This document shows, in pieces, positions 25,001-31,955 of a stretch of DNA of 64,000 bases. The notes under the pieces are model-generated. The model did not search any database and had not been told where the DNA came from. It worked only from the letters and a program-made list of their open reading frames with translations. The stretch covers positions 40,804,015 to 40,868,014 of the forward strand of contig CM034594.1 of NCBI GenBank assembly GCA_020091685.1, in the 5' to 3' direction. Position numbers and translations under genes: made by a program. This stretch comes from Lutjanus erythropterus. Its lineage: Eukaryota; Chordata; Actinopteri; Lutjaniformes; Lutjanidae. The stretch's first letter is position 1, and each line of letters opens with the position of its first letter.

Positions 25001-28000
25001 AGTGTTTCAAGGCTGTAACCATAGCAACAAACTATGAGATGGATCATAACCATAGAAACATTTGATTCAAAGCAAAAGAAACGTTGGAAAATGAATAAAG
25101 AAGGCAAAGATACTAGACTGTGTACGTTATTACTTTAATAATGAAGGAACTACTCATCCCATAAACCATTGCAAATAATACTGAATCTTCTTAAATTTAA
25201 CATAATTCTATATGTATATATGTGTTGAATTAACATGTTAATAACTGTTGTAATATTTTGTTGTTTGTGTTGTACGTGTGCGTGTATATAAATTATAATC
25301 ACTGCAGCGTAACAACCCTATTAATACAATTCACGTTAGCTAACAAACTGGCCAGCCTGCTGGTGGAAACTGTTTGCAAGGGGGCGTCACTGTTGCCCTT
25401 TAGGATTGTGGGTAGTGGAGTACTTCTCCGTGACAAGACAAATAAAAAGTTGAAATTAGAGAATTTGGCTTTTTTTTTTTTAATTAAAAAAAGGCTAAAA
25501 ACAACTGATTCTAAAAATAGTTGGTGATTAATTTAATAGTATTTTTAACCCTTTATTTATACCACCTGTGCCTAACAAGCATATTTACAAAATTAACAAT
25601 AAATACATTTCAGTAACATAATTTATTTTTCCATTTAAAACACTGGAGCATATAACATCTTTTCACAATCTCATAGCTCGTGGTCAGTCTACCGTGGATG
25701 GTTACGACATTATGATAAATAATCTAAATCCTCTGTTTTGAATATAAATGGGATTTTCACTTCCAGAACCTCACTGTCGAGCTTTATATGGATCTGATGC
25801 TGTCCAGTCAAACGTGAATCATATTCCTTCAAATTCAGTCTGAATTTGAACGTTGTGCTGTTATTTTTAGATCAATTATGTAATGCATATAATCTTTGGG
25901 TATGAGAGTTTATCATGGCAAGTAATCTTACATGACACATTGGAAATCTATCAGCCTGCTGAGTTAATGCTGCATGGAGAATAAAAGGTCACTACACTGG
26001 AGGGAGAGCTGAATATGTAGCATTTTGTAAAGATGCCTCAAGTCAGTGAAAAACACTTGTTACACTTTGAAATGTCACGCGAGTGTGACATTTCTTCCTG
26101 ACCTTGGAAATAAACTCAAGGTCCACTTTAGAGCTGCAAAGATTTAGTGAATATTTGATTTGATTGGGTCTTGACTGAGCAGGAGGATTCTAACCCTTGA
26201 CCATTATCCCCTGAAGAAACTATTTGATTGGTTAAAAACTCCAGAAAAGGCTAATATGCAGACCCTCAGTAAAGATTCTTTGTCAAAGGTCATTGTCTCT
26301 GGATCTTAATATAGAATATGAGCTGCATATAGAGCCTCAACTATTGATTATTTTCATTATTAAGTGATCTACCTATTATTTTCTAGATTAATTTATTAAT
26401 CATTTGGTCCATCAAATATCAGGAAATAGTGAAAAATGTCCATCCCAGTTTCAAAGTCAAAGGTTATATCTTTAAAAGTCTTCTTTTGTCAGTCCAAAAA
26501 CCACAGACATTCAGTTTAATGTGATATAAAACAGAGAAAATCAGAAAATCTCCATATATTGGAGGCTGAAAACAGCATTTTGCAAGAAAAAGTACACAAA
26601 TCATAATTTTCCTGTCCATCAACTCATCAGTTAGTTGAGTAATCATTGCAGCTCTAGGTACATCTTGAGAAGAACCGAGTAATGATTAAAAACATCTGCA
26701 AGGTGCAAGGGAATCTGACTGTAATAGAATGATCAACAACAGCAACTTATTGTGTCCTTACAGGTGATTGATGGGATGACGTGTGGCCCCGACACCACAT
26801 CGGTGTGTGTCCAGGGCCAGTGTGTGAAGGCCGGCTGCGACCAGGTGATAGGATCCAACAAGAGACTGGATAAGTGTGGAGAGTGTGGAGGGAATGGGCT
26901 CGGCTGTAGGAAGATCACAGGCTCCTACAACAGAGCAACGTAAGCGATCGAAAAATCTTCACTTATATATGAAAACCATTACTGTTGTATGTAAATGTAG
27001 TTAGAGTGACGGTTGATTCACCAGTCCCAACCCTTTTCACTCTGTGCTCCATTGACAGTTGGGCAAGTTTGATGCCTAAGTCATCTCGTTCCTTTTTCAG
27101 TTTCCTGGACTATGTCATATGCTATGTGCTAAGTTTGTCTTTTTTGAAAAGAAAACCACAATTTTGAAGATGGATGAAAGACGTTTGTTGCACGGTGAGG
27201 TGCAGGGAAGCATGATGAGACAGGAGAAGGACAAAAACATGACGCTGGCAGGGAGTTTTGCTGCAAAAATTCGGCAAACTTTTATTGTCAGTCTCCAAAA
27301 AAAACAAAACAAAAAAAATTACTTAACAATACACTTTTCTTTTCAGTACTCAGCTTAGAACAAATCTGGTGCTGCTCTTCTTAAACCAGTCCACCCTCTC
27401 TCTCAGTGCTCTCTCATATATAGCATGAGAGCCCGCCTTGCCAGTTCAAACTGGCCTATCAGGTCAGCTCTGCAGGAGGGAGGTTGACAAGATTAATCAC
27501 AAATATATATTGTTCTTCTTAGCTTGCTCAAACCAACAAAGCCTCATTTCATTCTTAAGTAGATTTTCATAAATACCATAAACTCAAAGTAATCAAATCA
27601 TTTGAGTATCACACAGTATTTGTCTTAATTACCTGTCATTTCATCACTCACCCTTTGGCCAATCAAGTCTGAGAGTCCGCCTACTCCTGCAGCACATAAA
27701 AGGAGTATTTTTCAGGCGTGCTTCCTCTTTAAACACCAGGACAAGATGGCCTCCACAAGGACTCACACCCTGACAGGTTTTAGCTTTGATTATATCATTA
27801 CTTTAATAGACTCTTAAGAAAAGTGTGTTTCTAATGCTGAGTACAATTGGTTGTATTTCTTTGTTAATATTAAACTAAAAATTTAATAAAGAAAATAAAG
27901 AAGTTGTGTGAATGAATCTGTCCACCTTGCTTAACAAAAACAAGAGCTTAGCAAATACAAAAGGGAGTTGAGGCTTCCTCACAACGTTGTTGGGGGACCT

Positions 28001-30091
28001 GTATAAAAGTGGCATATATTCACATCTTAAGTTGGCTAATGTTATTAGCAAAACGCTTTCTAACTAGGTAGCTAATCTACATCAGTCATTAGTTAGCCAG
28101 GTAGCTAGTATTTCGTTCACACTTTAGATAGCTTAAAGCTACTACAAGGTGTTTTTGACCGTTTATGAAACATTCTCAATTTAATACTGATGCCTCTATA
28201 TGACCTACATAAGCAAACAAGACCATCAGCGAAAAGATCAGCTATTTCTGTATAGTTATTCATAATGTCTGCCAGCGGGTCAGATTCTCTGTATCACCAG
28301 CATATTTTTACAGTTTCCCAGGCAGAGTTAGAGTGAGTAGTATGTTGGTCAGTTAAAAAGAGCAAGGGGAGATTTTTATATAGATGATTTTCTTTTTTTT
28401 TATTTCTGAGAGTTACAAGAGGAGATCAGTAACAATCTCATGTCTGTGTGCTAGCACATAGCCGGAATCGAGAGGCAATTAGCCTAGCATAGCATACACA
28501 GTAGCTAGCCTAACCACAGTAAAATCAATAACTAACCCATTTATATAGTTTTTTTTAGCCATACACCAATGAAACCAACACAACTGCATATGATGACATA
28601 TAGATTGAACAGGAGGCTCTCTGTCTCTCTGTTTCTGAATAGAGCAGAGTGCAACTGTCATACAGACCTCAAGCTGCAGGGTTAACAGGTGAGGGATGGG
28701 AAGAGCGCAGCACAGCTAGTGGAGATTGTCTACAAGGCCTAGCTAATCGCTTGCGGATGCTGTGGTTCTTTTGAACGAACATAAAAATAAAAATGCTAAA
28801 TGGGTCAACAAATCTACTTGGGTGACTGTTAACTTACTCGCCCAAGTCTATGTGTGGGTAACACTGCACTGCACCCACCTGTCCCCATCTTTTTTTACAT
28901 GAAATGGCTTGAAATGTTGGGAAATATGCTTATTTGCAATGTTGCCCTGAGTTAGATGAGAAGATTAATGCCACTTGCATAGCTGTCTGTTAAATCTAAA
29001 TAAATCTACAGCCAGTAGCTGTTTGGCTTTCACAGCACAAAGACTGAAAACGGGGGAACGCGAGCCGTCATTACCATTTTATTAACCAAAATGTTAAACC
29101 ATTGATCTGTAAAGGTAGGCGGATTTTTGAACTTTTGAGAGAGAGCTAGACTTGCTGCTTTCCCTGCTTCCAGATTGTTTAGTAAGCTAAGCTAATCGCC
29201 TCTTAGCTCTGGTTCTGTACTTAACACTTACTTAACTTCTCATCTAATTCTAGAGAAGAAAACAAACAAGCACATGACCCAAATGGCTTCTTAAAAGTAA
29301 CAAATCAAAGTGTGCACATTATCTAAATCCAGTTCTTTGTTTTCTCTACCAGCTATGGATACAGTGACATTGTCACAATCCCTGTTGGTGCCACTAACAT
29401 TGACATCAAACAGCGGAGCCACAGAGGAATAAGACATGACGGGAACTACCTGGCTATAAAGAGAGAAAATGGCGGTTACATCCTCAACGGTAACTTCTCC
29501 GTATCCACGGTGGAGCAGGACATCCCCGTGTTGGGAGCTGTGCTAAAGTACAGCGGCTCCTCCACCACGTTGGAGAGGATCCAGAGCTTCAGGAAGCTGA
29601 AGGAGGCCATCACCATCCAACTCCTGGCCACACTGGGGGAAGCCAGCCCTCCCAAGGTCAAATATACCTTTTACATCCCCAAAGATGTGACCTTTAACAA
29701 ATCCAAAGAGAAGAAGGGCTCGTCGGTGCATATGATCTATCCATTCGGCGTGCCTGACTGGGTGATGGGGGAGTGGTCCGAGTGCTCCAAGAGCTGCGGC
29801 TCAGGATGGTCCAGGAGGAACGTTGAATGCAGAGACAATGCGGGCTTCCTCTCCAGCCAGTGTGACAAAGACCTGAAGCCCACAGACATCAGGCCTTGTG
29901 GGGATCTGCCGTGCCCCATATGGCAGATGGGACCTTGGTCCGCCTGCTCACGAACTTGTGGCCAGGGGGAGCGCCGTCGCAGCGTCTTCTGCATAGACTA
30001 CACTGGGAAGACTGTTGAGCCAGAGAAGTGTGATCCGAACAAAATGCCACAGCCAGTCTCCGGAGAATGTATTGACCAAGAGTGCTTATGA
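6403..30091 (+). CDS. adamts8: ADAMTS8-like secreted metalloprotease, complete, nine coding exons
   Basis: The coding parts are 6403-7122, 9973-10212, 16905-17037, 18006-18173, 19017-19309, 22293-22479, 24682-24854, 26764-26939 and 29353-30091. They total 2829 bp, or 942 residues plus stop, with phases 0,0,1,1,0,1,0,2 that agree at every junction. Order of parts: signal peptide (about 1-20), prodomain ending in furin site RRRR (210-213), reprolysin domain with zinc site [12 protein letters not shown] (362-373), disintegrin-like module (about 430-518), TSP1 repeat [19 protein letters not shown], cysteine-rich and spacer regions, then two more TSP1 repeats (about 832-885 and 886-942). Close matches to remembered human ADAMTS8 include [25 protein letters not shown] and [16 protein letters not shown]. 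The prodomain shows no cysteine-switch residue before the furin site. The third TSP1 is beyond where human ADAMTS8 ends. Likely role: cleavage of matrix proteoglycans outside the cell (family knowledge). Confidence 0.95.
7123..9972 (+). other. adamts8: adamts8 intron 1
   Basis: A 2.85-kb GT-AG intron. It holds one dispersed element at about 8738-9058 of the type beginning or ending near GCTGCAAC/ATTAGTTGCAG. An unplaced moderately GC-rich patch at 8330-8560 includes CCAAT and short inverted stretches. I see nothing else recognisable. Confidence 0.7.
8738..9058 (-). repeat. dispersed short element (ATTAGTTGCAG family)
   Basis: The ends are rich in ATTAATCGAT-like sequence and the body has the phrases CTGATTTCAGCTTCTTAAA and ACTGAATATCTTTGGGTTGT. 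Related copies lie at 20666-20905, 25445-25530, 26317-26658 and 37675-38022 in one or the other orientation. No coding capacity is seen. I take it as a non-autonomous DNA-transposon-like repeat. Confidence 0.6.
9973..10212 (+). CDS. adamts8: adamts8 exon 2: catalytic domain
   Basis: Encodes 80 residues (241-320), [18 protein letters not shown] to [10 protein letters not shown], after the acceptor TCACAG. The donor is GAG|GTGGGT, phase 0. In adamts15 of this window the same segment is joined to exon 1 without an intron. Confidence 0.95.
10560..10695 (-). mobile_element. possible LINE reverse-transcriptase fragment
   Basis: On the minus strand, starting near 10683, one frame reads [18 protein letters not shown]. 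This is the reverse-transcriptase motif typical of non-LTR elements (usually GVPQGS.LGPLLF). The match is only about 20 residues long and no other RT motif is clear around it, so this is a small remnant at most. Confidence 0.45.
11375..11850. repeat. 31-bp minisatellite with 186-bp higher-order period
   Basis: Units of about 31 bp read like GAACCAATCAGAGG followed by a TTCCTGACTTGT-type tail, about 15 copies in all. Distinct unit variants recur in the same order: the variant beginning AACCTATCAAAA occurs at 11471 and again at 11657, an offset of 186 bp, six units. Most units carry a CCAAT pentamer. Minus-strand open frames here are products of the repeat. Confidence 0.85.
13209..13242. repeat. 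TG microsatellite
   Basis: An uninterrupted TG run. It generates spurious VCVCVC and HTHTHT open frames on both strands. Confidence 0.95.
13828..14309. mobile_element. TTAA-flanked non-autonomous element, copy with both ends
   Basis: The left end AGGGAAAGTTCCCCC follows TTAA at 13824-13827. The right end GGGGCGAACTGTCCCT precedes TTAA at 14310-14313. The two ends are imperfect inverted repeats. The body has no coding capacity. Related copies lie at 15595-15830, 22552-23226 and 61440-61654. TTAA duplications are typical of piggyBac and Kolobok superfamilies; the AGGG ends fit Kolobok better than the usual CCC ends of piggyBac. Confidence 0.7.
15595..15830 (+). mobile_element. TTAA-flanked element, left-end fragment
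   Basis: TTAA at 15591-15594 is followed by AGGGACAGTTCACCCCAAAA. The body phrases (GAGATGTCAGCCTTCTCTAC, CACTGCTTGTGGTGCTCAAA) match the copy at 22552-23226. The right half and right end are missing. Confidence 0.65.
16181..16330 (+). mobile_element. Tc1/mariner-type remnant
   Basis: TACAGTACCAGTCAAAAGTT followed by TGAACACACTTCTCATTCAG resembles the terminal repeat of the Tc1-like elements common in fish. It is followed by GCAAAGCTATCTTCAAAGCA, which resembles the sequence near the end of their transposase. Only a short piece is left and no transposase frame remains. Confidence 0.55.
16905..17037 (+). CDS. adamts8: adamts8 exon 3: zinc-site start
   Basis: Encodes [18 protein letters not shown] through HELG, the first half of the zinc-binding site, after the acceptor TTGCAG. 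The donor G|GTTAGC is phase 1, splitting the glycine codon of HELGH as in other ADAMTS genes. Confidence 0.95.
17038..18005 (+). other. adamts8: adamts8 intron 3, mostly one element
   Basis: A 968-bp intron. About 800 bp of it (17135-17935) is a single non-autonomous element of the TTTTTGAAGTG family. The remaining 170 bp are the splice-proximal ends. Confidence 0.75.
17135..17935. mobile_element. TTTTTGAAGTG-family non-autonomous element, copy 1
   Basis: TTAA (17131-17134) precedes AGGGAGAGTTTGGACTTTTT. The left arm GAAGTGGGGTTATATGAGGT is inverted at the right end as ACCTCATGCAACCGCACTTC, near 17898-17918. A second copy is at 23452-24156. No coding capacity is seen. The right TTAA is not preserved. 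Confidence 0.65.
18006..18173 (+). CDS. adamts8: adamts8 exon 4: zinc-site end and Met-turn
   Basis: Continues the zinc site as HVLSMPHDD, followed by a Met-turn-like LMAP, then [18 protein letters not shown]. The acceptor is CTGCAG and the donor G|GTAGGA, phase 1. Confidence 0.95.
18174..19016 (+). other. adamts8: adamts8 intron 4
   Basis: An 843-bp GT-AG intron. I see no repeat or gene in it apart from a pyrimidine-rich patch around 18420-18500. Confidence 0.75.
19017..19309 (+). CDS. adamts8: adamts8 exon 5: disintegrin-like module
   Basis: Encodes [20 protein letters not shown] through [13 protein letters not shown] to MQPL. This is the most ADAMTS8-like part of the protein. The acceptor is CCACAG and the donor CTG|GTAAGA, phase 0. 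Confidence 0.95.
19856..20147 (-). mobile_element. TTAA-type short element nested in the composite element
   Basis: The phrases AATCACCTGAAAATAAGAAT and CGCCATGTTTCTACAGTAGC are those of a dispersed fish repeat that I recognise. The right end reads CTTCC before TTAA at 20148-20151, followed by AGGTCCAC. Only one end is clear. Confidence 0.5.
20666..20905 (+). repeat. ATTAGTTGCAG-family element (partial)
   Basis: Begins AGGCTGCAACTAACAATTAT and carries AAAGATATTCAGTTGACTGT, matching the copies at 37675-38022 and 26317-26658. Its right part is replaced by the second arm of the surrounding composite element. Confidence 0.55.
21984..22012. repeat. AC microsatellite
   Basis: An uninterrupted AC run within adamts8 intron 5. 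Confidence 0.9.
22293..22479 (+). CDS. adamts8: adamts8 exon 6: central TSP1 repeat
   Basis: Encodes [18 protein letters not shown] through [15 protein letters not shown]. The WSSWGPW and CSRTCGGG motifs are the glycosylation and heparin-contact parts of a thrombospondin type 1 repeat. The acceptor is CCGCAG and the donor G|GTGAGA, phase 1. Confidence 0.95.
22552..23226 (+). mobile_element. TTAA-flanked AGGGACAGTTC element, near full length
   Basis: TTAA (22548-22551) precedes AGGGACAGTTCACCCCAATT. The right end GGGGGAGAACTGTCTCT is a degenerate inverse of it. Internally, GAACTACTTTCTTTCT (near 22850) and AGAAAGTAGTTC (near 22920) form a further inverted repeat. It has no coding capacity. 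Confidence 0.65.
23452..24156 (+). mobile_element. TTTTTGAAGTG-family element, copy 2
   Basis: The left end TTTTTTGAAGTGGGATTTCA (near 23461) is mirrored at the right end by CACACTTCAAAAAGTCTGAA, ending at about 24145, then CTAGCCCTTTAG. It shares body phrases such as CTTGCTGTCAGACAGCCTTT with 17135-17935. Confidence 0.65.
24682..24854 (+). CDS. adamts8: adamts8 exon 7: cysteine-rich domain
   Basis: Encodes [18 protein letters not shown] through [19 protein letters not shown] to VFESK. The acceptor is CTTTAG and the donor AAG|GTACAG, phase 0. Confidence 0.95.
24855..26763 (+). other. adamts8: adamts8 intron 7
   Basis: A 1.9-kb intron, AT-rich. It holds ATTAGTTGCAG-family pieces at about 25445-25530 and 26317-26658. 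I see nothing else. Confidence 0.7.
26317..26658 (+). repeat. ATTAGTTGCAG-family element
   Basis: Runs from CTCAACTATTGATTATTTTC to CATTGCAGCTCTAG. The body has AGACATTCAGTTTAATGTGA, in line with copies at 8738-9058 and 37675-38022. Confidence 0.6.
26764..26939 (+). CDS. adamts8: adamts8 exon 8: cysteine-rich to spacer
   Basis: Encodes [19 protein letters not shown] through [15 protein letters not shown] to NRA. The acceptor is TTACAG and the donor AAC|GTAAGC, phase 2. Confidence 0.95.
26940..29352 (+). other. adamts8: adamts8 intron 8
   Basis: A 2.4-kb intron. It contains a stretch with CCAAT, CATAAAAG and a later AATAAAG (27655-27900) that looks promoter-like, AT-rich sequence with GTTAGC/GCTAGC repeats at 28020-28140 and 28440-28510, and a GGGAAATATGCTTATT-family element at 28905-29265. 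No coding exon was found. Confidence 0.65.
28905..29265 (+). mobile_element. GGGAAATATGCTTATT-family element (decayed)
   Basis: Left part GAAATGTTGGGAAATATGCT then GAGTTAGATGAGAAGATTAA; right part GCTAAGCTAATCGCC then CTTCTCATCTAATTCTAGAG in inverted orientation. The same arms frame the larger copy at 50116-51717. The outermost ends are lost. Confidence 0.55.
29353..30091 (+). CDS. adamts8: adamts8 exon 9: spacer and two C-terminal TSP1 repeats
   Basis: Encodes the last 246 residues plus a TGA at 30089-30091. The spacer begins [21 protein letters not shown]1 repeats start at [16 protein letters not shown] and [16 protein letters not shown], and the protein ends DQECL. The acceptor is TACCAG in phase 2. 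The last repeat lies beyond the human ADAMTS8 C-terminus as I remember it. Confidence 0.95.
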
Positions 30092-30137
30092 GGAACATGA
30101 GTAAACTAGAACTTTCAGTCTGACTGCACTTACCAAC

Positions 30138-30707
30138 CATGGATGGATTACTGAACGGGCACACTGGGCACAGGCCCAAGGGGTCAGGTGTCAGGAGACG
30201 CAAAACAACCACAAAGAGACACAAAACGATCCCAAAGAGACACAAATTGACCACAGACATAAATGACCATAAAGTGACACAAAATGACTTCAAAGACACA
30301 AACGACTACAAAGAAACAAAAAATGAATACAAAGTGGCACAAAATGATCTCAAATAGACACAAATTGACCACAAAAAGACATAAAATAATCCCAAAGAGA
30401 CACAAAATAACCATTAAGAGACACAAAATGACTTCAAAGACACAAATGACTACAAAGAAACACACAACTACTACAAACAACCATAAAGACACACAAAATG
30501 TCTAAAAAAAAAAAGTTGCAAAACAATTCTGAACATTTTTAGGTCGTTTTGCGTCTCTGAGATTCTGAGAGTTCTGGTTCACCTGCAAAGTGCAGTTCAG
30601 CTGCATCTCATTGTATTGTGTCTCTTATTGTGTCCTCTGGGTAAGAGGGGTGGGGGGCCTTTTACATGTCTGTGCCCAGGGGCCCATTGCCTCATAATCC
30701 GTCCATG
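30138..30707. mobile_element. non-autonomous DNA transposon with internal minisatellite, 8-bp target duplication
   Basis: The 8 bp TTACCAAC stands directly outside both ends (30130-30137 and 30708-30715). The left end CATGGATGGATTACTGA and the inverse of the right end CATGGACGGATTATGAG match at 14 of 15 leading positions. Further in, GGGCACACTGGGCACAGGCC on the left corresponds to TGGGCCCCTGGGCACAGACA on the inverted right. Between about 30190 and 30510 lies an array of the ACAAAATGACTACAAAGAGA-like unit. Eight-base duplications are typical of hAT elements (P elements also make them). There is no transposase gene. It is the best preserved of four related copies in the window. Confidence 0.85.
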
Positions 30708-31929
30708 TTACCAACTGGTCGCACCGTGTCACATCAAGGGCTTTTTGCCTGAATATTGTTTTGTCATCTTTTGTTGACATTCGACAACCACTATTGAGAA
30801 TTGAAACAATGGAAATCTACCTCAGGATGTACATGTGATGCCATGTATAGATGCTAGATGAAGGTGCTGTGTGTGTGTTTTCTCCAGAAAGAAGAGAAGT
30901 TTTCTAGTCCCACATTAAACAGAAACTAACTTCTTGGATGAAGTCTGATATAATCTGCGGTATGTCTTCTTAAGTTAGCTGTCACAACGTGGGGCTAGAC
31001 CAATGGCATGAAACCTGCTGTCAAACACCAGCACAGTGTAAATATACCTCCAGTTGTCCTCCACAGAACTCAAACCCCTATAAAGCTTTGATCGAGCCAT
31101 TTACTTATTTTTGAGGTAGGTACATAACGATTGATGCATTGGGATTTTAAGCCTCTGGGAAATGCGCTCCTGTTTGATTGCTTCTCTTTTGTACACACAC
31201 ACCAAAATGTGATTCGTGTTAAATGATTGTGATGAAGATGTCATGTTTTTTTTTACCTGAAAATTAGCATTGTTGAGCAATGGGGAAAACCATTCAGTGA
31301 CACTGAATCAGACAATATTTTGGACTAGTAGTAGTTAGGGCTTCAGAACAGATTGTTTCAATGCCAAACTAGATATGTAGAATTTATAGAAATTGTTAGA
31401 ATTTGAGTTTACACGGTGTGTAAAAGGAATCAGCCTAGATCATAATCAGAAAAGCCCATGACAGAGAAGTTCCCTCTGCCCTGTAGTTTAGTTTGATTCT
31501 TTTCCTGGGTGCATTATAAGGCAGTTGGGAGGTACAAACAGTGGTACAAACAATCTGCAATGCAACTTTTGGAGGTGTTATTACTAAGTTAAGTGATAAG
31601 CATACTATCTATCGTGTATATGAAAAATAACATTAATTTTATTCATTTCCAGACTTGTATTTGTTAATGCGTCATATGCAGACACTCACAGTTGTTTTCA
31701 GACTCTTGTATGTATATTTGATTTCTTCATTCCTGTTGTTAATTTACAGTATGTTATAAAAGAAAAGAGATGGAGCATTAGGCCTATATCCCTTCAGTGA
31801 AGGACCATACTATTTTATTATTACAGCTTCCTTTTTAAGCTATTTATTTTTGTAAAGTTTTTACCTTGGATGTGTAATTAACATGGCAGATGCTGCTGTT
31901 TTTGAGATTTTTGTCTATAAAAATGGTCA

Positions 31930-31935
31930 AATAAA
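31930..31935 (+). terminator. adamts8: adamts8 poly(A) signal
   Basis: A canonical AATAAA in an AT-rich 3' UTR-like context, the only strong candidate between the stop codon and the minisatellite region at 32.6 kb that also has this context. Confidence 0.55.
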
Positions 31936-31955
31936 CACATTTATGTCAATACACG

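Larger units (their letters stand above)
30092..31955 (+). other. adamts8: adamts8 3' UTR (inferred)
   Basis: Begins after the stop codon and ends about 20 bp past an AATAAA at 31930-31935. The stretch 31600-31950 is AT-rich with the look of a 3' UTR end. It contains the whole transposon-like insertion 30138-30707, only 46 bp after the stop. The extent is inferred from the poly(A) signal, with no transcript evidence. Confidence 0.55.

Noticed and set aside
2925-30091. First impression that the minus-strand gene was adamts8 and the plus-strand gene adamts15
   Set aside because: Remembered human sequences match the other way: GDVNA.P.SFAA, WQKKLNK and EYWDTAILFT are ADAMTS15; [11 protein letters not shown] and [13 protein letters not shown] are ADAMTS8. 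The exon numbers also agree.
30184-30492. 102-residue minus-strand frame after adamts8
   Set aside because: Within the internal array of the transposon at 30138-30707.
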